Source of the DNA: Prosthecomicrobium sp. N25
GTDB lineage: Bacteria; Pseudomonadota; Alphaproteobacteria; Rhizobiales; Ancalomicrobiaceae
DNA: 64,000 bases
Assembly (NCBI RefSeq): GCF_037203705.1
Contig: NZ_JBBCAT010000006.1
Location: 206,342 to 270,341, forward strand
Reading direction: 5' to 3'
Shown: positions 44,438 through 52,475 of the stretch, in pieces
Numbering within the stretch: the stretch's first letter is position 1
Layout of the letters: the number at the start of each line of letters is the position of its first letter
Position numbers and translations under genes: made by a program
The notes under the pieces: generated by a model
What the model was told of the DNA's origin: nothing
The model's input: only the letters and a program-made list of their open reading frames with translations
The model's database searches: none

Positions 44438-45979
44438 CTAGTCGACGCTGGCGTCGTGGAGATTGATCCGGCTGTCGGCGGACGGTTGCCAGCCCTTCAG
44501 CCGCTTGGACACGCCATAGAGGTCCTGGGGCAGCCAGAGGAAGACCCAGGGCACGTCGGCGTTCACCTGCGCTTGCGCCTCCTTGTACATCGTCTCCCGC
44601 TTCACCTGGTCCACCTCGGTCTCCGCCGCGTCCAGAAGCTGGTCGACCTTGGCGTTGGCGTAGCCCGCGGCGTTGCCGCGGCCCCCCGAGCGGAGCGTCG
44701 GCACCATGATGTCCGACGGGTCGAGCGCGCCGTTGCCCCAGGAGGTGAGGTAGAGATCGCGGTCCTTGCGCTTGTCCGCGGCGTTCCACATGGGCGACAG
44801 GACGGCGCCCTCCCAGACCTGGACATTCGCCTTGATGCCGGCGCGCGCCATCAGTGCGGCGATGGCCTCGGCGGTCGGCTTGAAGGCCCCCGTCGTGTCG
44901 ATGGTCAACTCGAGGTTCGCCACGCCCGCCTCGGCGAGCAGCTTCTTGGCCGCGTCCGGGTCGTAACGGTACTCGGGCAGGTCCTTGTTGAAAGCGAAGG
45001 CGTCGGGGCTCATGACCCCGTTCAGCGGCGTGGCGCGGCCCTCCAGGATCTTGTCGATGATGAGACGCCGGTCGACCGCGTGGTTGAGCGCCTTGCGAAC
45101 GCGGACGTCGTCGAAGGGCTTCTTAGCCAGGTTGATCGCCATGAAGAAGGTGCGGGTGCCGTTGACCGCCATCACCTTGGCGCGCTCGCTCGCCTCGACC
45201 TGCCGGATGGCGGAGGCGGGCAGTTCGTTGATGATGTCGACCTCGCCGGCCAGGAGCGCGGCCACCCGGGAGGCATTCTCGGGAATGATCTTGAAGATGG
45301 CGCGGTCGACCTTGGCGGGCCCGACCGGCGGAATGGCTGGGGAGCCGCCGTAGTAGCCCGGATCGCGCTCCATGATGACCGCGTCGCCGCGCCGCCATTC
45401 GACGAGCTTGAAGGGGCCGACGCAGTCGACCTTCGTGGCGAGGGCGGCATCGCCCTGCTTCTCGACGAAGGCCTTGCTGACGACCTCCTGGAACGGAAGC
45501 ATCGCCGGGAGGATGGGCCAGGGGGCGGACATCTTGAAGCGCACGGTGCGCGTGTCCACGGCTTCCACGTCCTCCACCGGACCGAGGAGGCTCTTGCGCG
45601 GGCTGGTCTGCCCGCTCATCGCCTTGTCCTTGACGATGCGGTTGAACGTGAAGGCGACGTCGGCGCTGGTGAGCGGCGTTCCGGAATGGAACTTGAGGCC
45701 GTCCCTGATCTTGAATTCCCAGGTCAGAGGGTCGACCTGGCGGAAGGAGTCGGCAATCTCGGGGACTACCTTCATGGCCGGGTCTCGGGTCAGCAACCCG
45801 TCGCACATGTTCCGCAGGATCGTTTCGTTCTCGCGGTTGCGGTGATTGGCCGGATCGAGGGTCTGCGCGTCCTGGCTGAACCCGACGCGCAACTCCGCGG
45901 CCGACAGGCCCCCGGCCGGGATCGACGCAAGAGCGAGTACGGCCAGAAATCCGAGGGGTCTGCGGCGATGGGCAGTCAT
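44438..45979 (-). CDS. Peptide-type ABC transporter substrate-binding protein (DppA/SBP family 5)
   Basis: A 513-residue periplasmic protein of family 5 extracellular binding proteins. The signal peptide is residues 1-28 (RRRPLGFLAVLALASIPAGG). Landmarks are LRVGFSQDAQTLDPAN, the LTWEFKIRDGLKFHSGTPLT core motif and INLAKKPFDDVRVRKALNHA. GGGAGG six bases before the ATG fixes the start. It is the first gene of the nine-gene operon that begins at the sigma-54 promoter. Family 5 ligands include peptides, nickel chelates and modified amino acids, so the ligand is open. Confidence 0.95.
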   Translation of the reverse strand: MTAHRRRPLGFLAVLALASIPAGGLSAAELRVGFSQDAQTLDPANHRNRENETILRNMCDGLLTRDPAMKVVPEIADSFRQVDPLTWEFKIRDGLKFHSGTPLTSADVAFTFNRIVKDKAMSGQTSPRKSLLGPVEDVEAVDTRTVRFKMSAPWPILPAMLPFQEVVSKAFVEKQGDAALATKVDCVGPFKLVEWRRGDAVIMERDPGYYGGSPAIPPVGPAKVDRAIFKIIPENASRVAALLAGEVDIINELPASAIRQVEASERAKVMAVNGTRTFFMAINLAKKPFDDVRVRKALNHAVDRRLIIDKILEGRATPLNGVMSPDAFAFNKDLPEYRYDPDAAKKLLAEAGVANLELTIDTTGAFKPTAEAIAALMARAGIKANVQVWEGAVLSPMWNAADKRKDRDLYLTSWGNGALDPSDIMVPTLRSGGRGNAAGYANAKVDQLLDAAETEVDQVKRETMYKEAQAQVNADVPWVFLWLPQDLYGVSKRLKGWQPSADSRINLHDASVD

Positions 45980-46034
45980 GGCGATCCTCCCGATCGTGGA
46001 GCACAGGGGTGGACGTATGCTGACCCCTTTGTTC

Positions 46035-46049
46035 GCAATGTACATGCCA
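46035..46049 (-). promoter_or_regulatory. Sigma-54 (-24/-12) promoter of the transporter operon
   Basis: On the minus strand the sequence is TGGCATGTACATTGC, one base off the TGGCACGNNNNTTGC consensus, with exactly ten bases between the GG and GC elements. Transcription would start near 46024, about 45 bases before the binding-protein ATG. The same operon encodes a GAFTGA-bearing sigma-54 activator, which makes the site credible. Confidence 0.72.
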
Positions 46050-46144
46050 ATCCCCTGGGATCCGGCACGAGCGCGGCGCAGCCTTTCGCATCACCGGTTT
46101 GGCGCGGCTCGCGCTCGGGCTCCCCCATGCGATCCAAGCAGCAG

Positions 46145-46180
46145 GTGCGTGATTTCCGCACAAAAGCGTGAATATCACGC
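46145..46180. promoter_or_regulatory. Two candidate enhancer sites for the sigma-54 activator
   Basis: Site 1 is GTGCG-N7-CGCAC (46145-46161). Site 2 is GCGTGA-ATA-TCACGC (46166-46180), a perfect palindrome with a three-base centre. Both contain GCGTGA, at 46147 and 46166, so the half-sites repeat 19 bases apart. They lie 110-145 bases upstream of the -12 element, the normal distance for enhancer-binding protein sites. Confidence 0.6.
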
Positions 46181-46353
46181 GTAGGCGGATGAAGTCAGCG
46201 GCCTTTCCGACCGGCTCACCTCGTTCGTACGCAATGGTCCGCGCGAACGGAGTCTCGGCGGGCGGCCCCGGGACATGCGCCCAGGGCCGCAACCGTCGGT
46301 TGGATCACCGATTGGGACGTTGGGGGTCCAATACTCGCGGCGGTCCTCGCCGG

Positions 46354-47529
46354 CTAATAGACCTTCGCGGTCGACAAGCCGAGCGCCGTTGCACCGGCAT
46401 AGTGCGCTTGCGGTCCGGCTTGCAGCGGGTGAAATCGAGCACCTTGAATGTCGCGAAAGCGACGCTCCAATCCAGCGGCGCGGTAAAAGGATGCGCCGCC
46501 TGCGAGTTCCATGGCGAGCTCGACGGCCGCGATTGCATGGCGGGCGACGAGACTGCGTCCGATCATGACTTCATTGACCGTATGCGCCGAGGGTGCGTTC
46601 AGAGCCACGATGTCGAGCATCCAGCGATGCGCGAGCTGAGCCGCCCTCAGTTCGGTATCCAGGCGGCCGGCTAGAGACGGGTCTGCCTGCGGCCGTCCTC
46701 TTGCAATGTCGATTGCGATATCGCGAGCGCTCTCCGCCACCCCCAGATACACGGCATAAACGAGTGGAAAGGCGATGGTCGCGATCGTCTGGAAAACGGG
46801 ATGCCATTCCCCCGCCTTGCGGGAGAAGGCGACAGAAGCGTCGGCAACGAAGAGATCGTCCAGGACGACATCGTTCGAGGCGGTGCCCCGCATGCCCAGG
46901 GTGTTCCAGGTCTGCTCTATGCGCACATTCGCGGACGCCATCGGAACGCCGAAGTGAATGACGGAGCGGCTGCCATCGTCTTTCTCGTAGATGGCACTGG
47001 TCATGAGAATGTTGCCGGCCTCCGCCCCCGAGGTGAATTTCTTTCGCCCGGAGACGCGAAAGCCTCCCTCGACCTTCTCGGCCTCGCCCGAACCGCCGAT
47101 CCAGTCCGAACCGCCCGAGGAGAGAAGGATCACTCTTTCGGCGGCAACACGCCGCAAGAGCGGCTCGAGCAGCAAGGCGTTCTGGTGCCGCCAGCGCCAG
47201 GCCGCGGTCGCGACTTGATGCGTATGCATCGAGAAGGCCAGTGCGGTAGAGCCACAGTCCCGCGCCAGAACTCGCAACATTTCAGCGAGTTCGGGAATTT
47301 CCGCGCCTCCCCCGCCTAGCTCGCGCGGAACGCCGGCTTCGATGAGGCCTTCTTCCTTCAAAGTCGCGAAGCTGTCCGAGACGAAGACATTGTCGCTGTC
47401 GACCTGCATGGCGCGGCCGGCCATCTGAGGCCCCAGCCGATGGGCGAGGTCGACGAAATTCTCCTTGTCTGGGAGGTCGGGCTGAACGGGCGATGTGTCC
47501 GGGCTCATCGTGGCTGCGTACGTGGACAT
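46354..47529 (-). CDS. Acyl-CoA dehydrogenase-like flavoprotein (possibly a DszC/SfnC-type monooxygenase)
   Basis: A 391-residue protein with the acyl-CoA dehydrogenase fold: ELGGGGAEIPELAEMLR, SSGGSDWIGGSG in place of the usual TEP motif, WNTLGMRGTASNDVVLDDLFV in the middle domain and RRFRDIQGARFHPLQAG at the C terminus. The last segment is typical of the group that includes flavin-dependent monooxygenases acting on sulfur or aromatic compounds, and the usual EG-glutamate segment of dehydrogenases is absent. The substrate is unknown. GGGAGG precedes the ATG. It is divergent from an HxlR regulator gene, the likely controller. Confidence 0.88.
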   Translation of the reverse strand: MSTYAATMSPDTSPVQPDLPDKENFVDLAHRLGPQMAGRAMQVDSDNVFVSDSFATLKEEGLIEAGVPRELGGGGAEIPELAEMLRVLARDCGSTALAFSMHTHQVATAAWRWRHQNALLLEPLLRRVAAERVILLSSGGSDWIGGSGEAEKVEGGFRVSGRKKFTSGAEAGNILMTSAIYEKDDGSRSVIHFGVPMASANVRIEQTWNTLGMRGTASNDVVLDDLFVADASVAFSRKAGEWHPVFQTIATIAFPLVYAVYLGVAESARDIAIDIARGRPQADPSLAGRLDTELRAAQLAHRWMLDIVALNAPSAHTVNEVMIGRSLVARHAIAAVELAMELAGGASFYRAAGLERRFRDIQGARFHPLQAGPQAHYAGATALGLSTAKVY

Positions 47530-47661
47530 GTGGACCTCCCTGGTAGTGACGGGAATAATCCTTCGCGGCCTTGAAGTGATCTAGTCCTGGAACTGTACCG
47601 CCTGTTTCTTTGGGGTGGCTTTCGCGCTATTGTTCGGCTCGATCATCGGAGATCACGAGCA

Positions 47662-48354
47662 ATGGACCAGCGTGCGGGCTACGGCCAATTCTGCCCAGTG
47701 TCCATGGCATCCGAGATTTTGTGCAGCCGCTGGACAACTCTTGTCGTCAGGGAACTGTTGTGTGGCAGCTCGCGCTTCAATGATCTCCGGCGTGGACTAC
47801 CGAAGATGTCGCCCTCCCTTCTATCCAAGAGGCTCAAGGAGCTGCAGCAGGCCGGGGTGATCGTCACTCGTCCAAACGAGAACGGAACCCTGGAATATCG
47901 ATTGTCGGAGGCGGGCGAGGAACTCCGACCGCTCATCATCGGCCTTGGCGAATGGGCCCAGCGCTGGATGGAGTCGAGGCTTTCCCTGAAGAACCTCGAC
48001 CCCTCGCTGCTCATGTGGGACATGCGCCGCAGCCTCGTCGTCGCATTGCTTCCCGAGCGACGCAGCACGATACAGTTCGTGTACTCGGAAGTGCCCCTGC
48101 AGCAGAGGAATTGGTGGCTGGTAGTCGACCGGGGCAGCGTTGATCTATGCAGCTTCGACCCCGGCTATGAGCTTGATCTGCTCGTGGAGAGTTCGCTTCG
48201 CTCGATGACCTCCGTCTGGATGGGACTGACCACAATCAAGGATGAGGTCGACAGTGGGCAACTGAGATTGGAAGGCGATCCAGCCTTGACCTATGCAATG
48301 CCGCAATGGCTAGGCCTCAGCATATTCGCCAAGGTCTCGCGACGGGTGCAGTAG
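47662..48354 (+). CDS. HxlR family transcriptional regulator with C-terminal sterol-carrier-like domain
   Basis: A 230-residue regulator. The N-terminal winged helix carries the HxlR pattern: CPVSMASEILCSRWTTLVVREL, GSSRFNDLRRGLPKMSPSLLSKRLKEL and the wing YRLSEAGEELRPLI. Beyond residue 105 there is an SCP2-like domain (WLVVDRGSVDLCSFDPGYELDL), which could bind a lipid-like or acyl ligand. It is transcribed away from the acyl-CoA dehydrogenase-like gene, 132 bases apart, and probably regulates it. A cysteine at residue 11 lies where redox-sensing HxlR proteins have one. Confidence 0.9.
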   Translation: MDQRAGYGQFCPVSMASEILCSRWTTLVVRELLCGSSRFNDLRRGLPKMSPSLLSKRLKELQQAGVIVTRPNENGTLEYRLSEAGEELRPLIIGLGEWAQRWMESRLSLKNLDPSLLMWDMRRSLVVALLPERRSTIQFVYSEVPLQQRNWWLVVDRGSVDLCSFDPGYELDLLVESSLRSMTSVWMGLTTIKDEVDSGQLRLEGDPALTYAMPQWLGLSIFAKVSRRVQ

Positions 48355-48395
48355 AGACCTTGCGTAATAGGCAGACAGAGTGCCGAGGTGCCGTA

Positions 48396-49715
48396 TCATC
48401 GCAGGAAATCCGGGGAGATCAGTCGCGGCAGGAAGAGCACGATCTCCGGCCAGACGATAATCATCACCAGGACGATGCACATCGGCGCGAGCATGATTAG
48501 AACGTCCTTGATCGCGTCCATCAGGCGCATGCCGGCCATTGAGCAGGCGATCAGGAGGCACAGGCCATAGGGCGGGGTGACGAGGCCGAAGGCCAGGGAC
48601 ACGATACCGATCATCGCGAAATGCACAGGGTCCATGCCCGCCGACACGGTCAGGGGCTGCAGGATGGTCCCGACGATGATGATCGCCGGAATCGCATCTA
48701 GGAAACAGCCGACGACCAGAAAAACGCCGGCGACCAGGAACCCCATCCCGGTCGGGCCGAGGTGCCAGGCCGAGACGCCGGACAGGATCGCTTGGGGAAT
48801 CTTGTAGTAGGCGAGGAGCCAGCCGAAGGCCGATGCCGTGCCGACGCAGAAGAGTGCGATGGCGGAGAAGCGCCCCGTGTCCACGAGGGCCTCGTAGAAG
48901 CCACGCAGGTTCATCTCGCGGTAGAAGAGCAGGCTCAAGAACGCAGCATAAATGACGGCGATGCAGGCGGATTCGGTCGCGGTGAACCAGCCGAAGATCT
49001 TGCCCCCTATGATGATGAAGGGCGTCGTCAGCGCCGGCACGGAGACGAGAAGGCTGCGCGCCAGGTCGCCCCAGCTTGCGCGCTTATAGGTCGGATAGTT
49101 GCGCATCTTGGCGTAGACATGCACGGTCGCCATCTGGGCGACGGTGATCAGCGCGCCCGGAACGATGCCGGCGAGAAAGAGCGCGCCGATTGAGGTGGTC
49201 AGGGTCCCGCCCCAGATGATCATGAGGATGGACGGCGGAATGATCACCGCGAGCACCGACGAAACCGCCGTGATGGCGACCGAGAAGCTGTCGTCGTAGC
49301 CCTCCCGTCGCTGCGCCTCGATGAAGACCTTGGATTGGCTTGCCGCATCAGCGGTCGAGGAGCCGGAGATGCCGGCGAAGAAGAAGGACAGAACGACATT
49401 GATCTGGGCGAGGCCGCCGGGCCAGTGGCCGACCATGGTCCGGGACAAGGTCATCAGCCGGTCCGTGATGCCGCCGCCGTTCATCAGGTTCGCGGTCAGG
49501 AGAAAGAACGGGACGGCGAGGAGGATGAAGGAATTGTAGGAGTTGAAGGTCTCCTGAACGAGAATCTCGGAGGAGAGCCGCGGTTCGATTAGGAGGATGG
49601 GGAGGCACGCGAGCGCCAGCGAGAAGGCGACCGGGATGCGCAAGAGGAGCGCCGTGAAGAAGATGCCGAACAGGATCGCGGCCGCCTGGCCGGAGCCGAG
49701 GAGGGATCCGGTCAT
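48396..49715 (-). CDS. TRAP transporter large permease (DctM type)
   Basis: A 439-residue protein with about twelve hydrophobic helices and family landmarks LRIPVAFSLALACLPILL, FFAGISGSSTADAASQSKV, AVSSVLAVIIPPSILMIIWG and FGLVTPPYGLCLLIA. It forms the Na+-driven channel with the small subunit, whose gene it overlaps by four bases. It is the last gene of the sugar-acid-type operon and ends 41 bases from the convergent HxlR gene. Confidence 0.95.
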   Translation of the reverse strand: MTGSLLGSGQAAAILFGIFFTALLLRIPVAFSLALACLPILLIEPRLSSEILVQETFNSYNSFILLAVPFFLLTANLMNGGGITDRLMTLSRTMVGHWPGGLAQINVVLSFFFAGISGSSTADAASQSKVFIEAQRREGYDDSFSVAITAVSSVLAVIIPPSILMIIWGGTLTTSIGALFLAGIVPGALITVAQMATVHVYAKMRNYPTYKRASWGDLARSLLVSVPALTTPFIIIGGKIFGWFTATESACIAVIYAAFLSLLFYREMNLRGFYEALVDTGRFSAIALFCVGTASAFGWLLAYYKIPQAILSGVSAWHLGPTGMGFLVAGVFLVVGCFLDAIPAIIIVGTILQPLTVSAGMDPVHFAMIGIVSLAFGLVTPPYGLCLLIACSMAGMRLMDAIKDVLIMLAPMCIVLVMIIVWPEIVLFLPRLISPDFLR

Positions 49716-50218
49716 CCATGCCTCCCGGTCAGCGCACGGAAATCGTCCACGTAGTGCTCGGCGAGAAACAGGATCCAGCTCGCGCCGGTGAGCGGCCAAG
49801 CGACGTGGATGATCCAGAGCGGCAGCTCCGCGAGTTCCGAGATGCGGTAGATCGCCTGGTCGGTGAACTCGTATCCCTCGATAAGGAAGACGAACGCGAT
49901 GGCGAGTACCCCGGTCCGCGCCACGAGCCGGAGCGCGGCGTCGGCCTTGCGGCCGAGGCGTGGCCAGACGTCGACGTCGAAGTGCGTCCACTCGCGCACC
50001 CCGACGATCGAGCCGATCATGATGGCCCAGACGAACAGGAAGCGCGCCATCTCTTCCGTCCAGATGTAGTGCGGGATGATGTGGGTGAAGCGCGAGAAAA
50101 TCTGCAGCGTCACCGGAATGATGAGGACGCCGAGCAGGAGTGCCAGCATCGCGAGCAGGATGCGGTGGTACCAGGCCGTGAAGCGTCGCCACGCGCCGGC
50201 ACTGTCTGAGGACGCCAT
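49712..50218 (-). CDS. TRAP transporter small permease (DctQ type)
   Basis: A 168-residue protein with four predicted helices and the DctQ signature region VTLQIFSRFTHIIPHYIWTEEMARFLFVW. The run of G residues four bases before the ATG of MASSDSAG supports this start; an ATG ten codons earlier is possible. It links the binding protein to the large permease and lies 170 bases after the binding-protein gene. Confidence 0.9.
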   Translation of the reverse strand: MASSDSAGAWRRFTAWYHRILLAMLALLLGVLIIPVTLQIFSRFTHIIPHYIWTEEMARFLFVWAIMIGSIVGVREWTHFDVDVWPRLGRKADAALRLVARTGVLAIAFVFLIEGYEFTDQAIYRISELAELPLWIIHVAWPLTGASWILFLAEHYVDDFRALTGRHG

Positions 50219-50388
50219 GTTTCCCCCCGTCCCGGGCGAGCGGGACATCTTGACGATTGCGGTCTGGTCGGTCCGGGACAGGTCGGACGCGGAGACGGCC
50301 GGGCCTTCCAGGATCGGACGGGTCCGGGCCGAAGATGCCGGGGCTCGGCCCGGCATCCGTGGATAGACAGCCCGCGCCCGAGGCGCCG

Positions 50389-51378
50389 TTACTGGATCGC
50401 GTTGATCTTGGCCAGGATGTCGCCCGCCTCGATCTCCTTGGCGTACTCGATCAGGATGGGATCGACGGCTTTCTTGAGGGCGTCCCGTTCGGTGAAAGCC
50501 ACCCGCTTCAGTTTGCCTGCCTTCTCGAGTGCCTCCAGCTTGGCCGTGTCCTCACTCGATTCGATGTCGCGCCCGTGCTTGCCGGCCTCCTTGCCGGCCG
50601 AGGTCACGCAGGTCTGGAGCTCGGGCGGGAGTTTGCGGAAGGTCTTGCCCGAAAACACCAGGGGCCGGATCGTGATGGCGTGCTGGGTCATCGCGAGCTG
50701 CGGGGCGACCTCGTAGAAGCGCATCTGCTCGACGCCCGCCGCCTCGTTCTCGCCGGCCGCGATGACGCCGTTCTGGATGCCGTTGTAGACCTCGTTGTAG
50801 GCGATCACGGTCGGCGACATGCCGGCGGCCGCGAAGGTCCGGCTCCAGATCGGCGCGCCCTGGACGCGCACCTTGAGGCCCTTCAGCTCGGCCATGTTGG
50901 TGACCGGCTTGGTGACGAAAATGTTGCGCACGCCGCCGCCCGCATAGCCGATCAGCATGGTGTCGGCGCGGCGTGCGATCTCGTCCGCGATCGGCTTGAA
51001 GAGGTCCTGTTCCAGCACCTTGTTCCAATGGGACAGATCGCGGAACAGGAACGGCGCGTCGATGAAGGGGGCCGCCTTCGAATAGGTCGACATGTGGGCC
51101 GGAGACACGATCGCATAGTCGACCGCCTTGCCGGCCGCCATGTACTCGAAATATTGCTTCTCCAGGCCGAGCTCGCTGTTCTTGTGAAGAACGAAGTTGA
51201 TCGGCTGCTTGTAGCAGGCCTTGACGAGTTCCTCGAACTTGACCATCGCCTTGGTGAAGGCGTGCTCGTCGCCAAACTGCGAAGCGCCGTGCAGCTCGAT
51301 CGCCTGCTGGGCCGAGGCGGTGCCGGCCGCAACGGCCATGGCGGCGCCGAAGACGGTCGAGATCCAAATCTTCCTCAT
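50389..51378 (-). CDS. TRAP transporter substrate-binding protein (DctP type)
   Basis: A 329-residue periplasmic protein with a signal peptide (residues 1-23, ending ASA). Landmarks are the early FxDEHAFTKAMVKFEELV helix, the ligand-arginine segment KGLKVRVQGAPIWSRTFAAAG near residue 165 and AYNEVYNGIQNGVIAAGENEA. The conserved arginine binds a carboxylate, so the ligand is probably an organic or sugar acid. GGGAGG precedes the ATG. The operon's epimerase and dehydrogenase point to a sugar-derived acid. Confidence 0.94.
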   Translation of the reverse strand: MRKIWISTVFGAAMAVAAGTASAQQAIELHGASQFGDEHAFTKAMVKFEELVKACYKQPINFVLHKNSELGLEKQYFEYMAAGKAVDYAIVSPAHMSTYSKAAPFIDAPFLFRDLSHWNKVLEQDLFKPIADEIARRADTMLIGYAGGGVRNIFVTKPVTNMAELKGLKVRVQGAPIWSRTFAAAGMSPTVIAYNEVYNGIQNGVIAAGENEAAGVEQMRFYEVAPQLAMTQHAITIRPLVFSGKTFRKLPPELQTCVTSAGKEAGKHGRDIESSEDTAKLEALEKAGKLKRVAFTERDALKKAVDPILIEYAKEIEAGDILAKINAIQ

Positions 51379-51520
51379 GCGTGTTCCTCCCGTTTCGAGC
51401 CCTCTGGCGGGGCCGTCGTTTCCACTATGGCTGCGCGTTGGCGTGTGACAAGCCCTTTCTTCGCCACGACTAATGATTTACAGATTAGAGACTTCTTGGC
51501 CGGGACAGTACGCTACTATC

Positions 51521-51537
51521 TTCGGCCAACGGCCGAA
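51521..51537 (-). repeat. Hairpin between the dehydrogenase and TRAP binding-protein genes
   Basis: TTCGGCC-AAC-GGCCGAA is a perfect seven-bp stem, 30 bases after the dehydrogenase stop. On the minus strand no T-run follows. It may set different mRNA levels for the enzyme and transporter genes, or be a regulator site. Confidence 0.4.
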
Positions 51538-51566
51538 ATATACATTCGACTTGCTTGAGCCGGACA

Positions 51567-52475
51567 TCATCTCGGTGCCGTACCCTCTTCTCCCGCCCCG
51601 GCTAGGTCGCTCAGCATGTCGGCGAGGCGGGGGACGAACTGATCCCCGCGGCCGAGCGCGGCCGCCAGGGTCAGTGTCTGCAGGACGGCGGGCGCTACGC
51701 CCCCGCTCAGCCGGTTCTCGCTCGCGAAGGCGCCGTAGTAGGCGAGGTCCTTGCGCGCATTGGCGATCGTGAACTGCAACCGCGAGGGATCGCGGTCGAC
51801 AACCCACGGCATGATCATCTGAAACTGCGCGCTGTTGGCGCCGCCGGCCGAGATGATGTCGGTCATGACCTTGAGGTCTAGTCCCGCGGCCCGCGCCGCC
51901 GCGACCGCCTCCGCCGCCACGCAGGCGTGGCTCATGGCCATGAAGTTGTTGATGAGCTTCATGGTATGGCCGGCGCCGACCGGGCCGACATGGAAGACGT
52001 TCTCGGCAAACCCCCGCAGCACGGGCAGGATTTCGTCCTTCAGGGCCGTGTCCGCTCCGAGCATCACGTTCAGGCGCCCCTCCGCCGCCTCGCGGGGTGT
52101 CCGTCCGAGCGGTGCATCGGCGAAGCGCAGCCCGCGCGCCGCATAGTCGGCCGCGATCCGGGCGGTCGAGACCGGGTTTGCGGTGGTCGTGTCGATGTGA
52201 ACGAGCCCCGGTCTCGCGCCGGCCAGGATGCCGTCTTCGCCATAGACGAGGCCCTCTACGTCGGCCGAACTGCGCACGCAAGTGATGACGACCTCGCTCG
52301 CGGCGGCGACCTCCGCGGGCGTTCCGACCGCACTCGCGCCGCGCCCGACGAGATCCGCCACGTTCGCCCGGGCGTGCGTCCCGAGCAGCGTCAGCGGATG
52401 GCCCTTTGCAAGCAGGTTCGAGGCCATGCCGTGGCCCATGAGGCCGAGGCCGATGAACCCGATTCGCTTCGTCAT
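51567..52475 (-). CDS. 3-hydroxyisobutyrate dehydrogenase family (beta-hydroxyacid) oxidoreductase
   Basis: A 302-residue NAD(P)-dependent enzyme: Rossmann motif IGFIGLGLMGHGMASNLL at the start, FADAPLGRTPREAAEG near residue 120, the catalytic-lysine segment GAGHTMKLINNFMA near residue 167. The family oxidises beta-hydroxyacids such as tartronate semialdehyde or 3-hydroxyisobutyrate. The serine-containing signature of the catalytic region appears as GRTPREA rather than SGG-type, so substrate choice may differ. Its ATG overlaps the stop of the AGE gene by four bases. Confidence 0.92.
   Translation of the reverse strand: MTKRIGFIGLGLMGHGMASNLLAKGHPLTLLGTHARANVADLVGRGASAVGTPAEVAAASEVVITCVRSSADVEGLVYGEDGILAGARPGLVHIDTTTANPVSTARIAADYAARGLRFADAPLGRTPREAAEGRLNVMLGADTALKDEILPVLRGFAENVFHVGPVGAGHTMKLINNFMAMSHACVAAEAVAAARAAGLDLKVMTDIISAGGANSAQFQMIMPWVVDRDPSRLQFTIANARKDLAYYGAFASENRLSGGVAPAVLQTLTLAAALGRGDQFVPRLADMLSDLAGAGEEGTAPR

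Larger units (their letters stand above)
45980..46353 (-). other. Intergenic region upstream of the sigma-54-controlled operon
   Basis: These 374 bases contain the -24/-12 promoter and the two palindromes described separately. The part from 46190 to 46353 holds nothing recognisable and ends at the stop of the acyl-CoA dehydrogenase-like gene. Confidence 0.6.
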
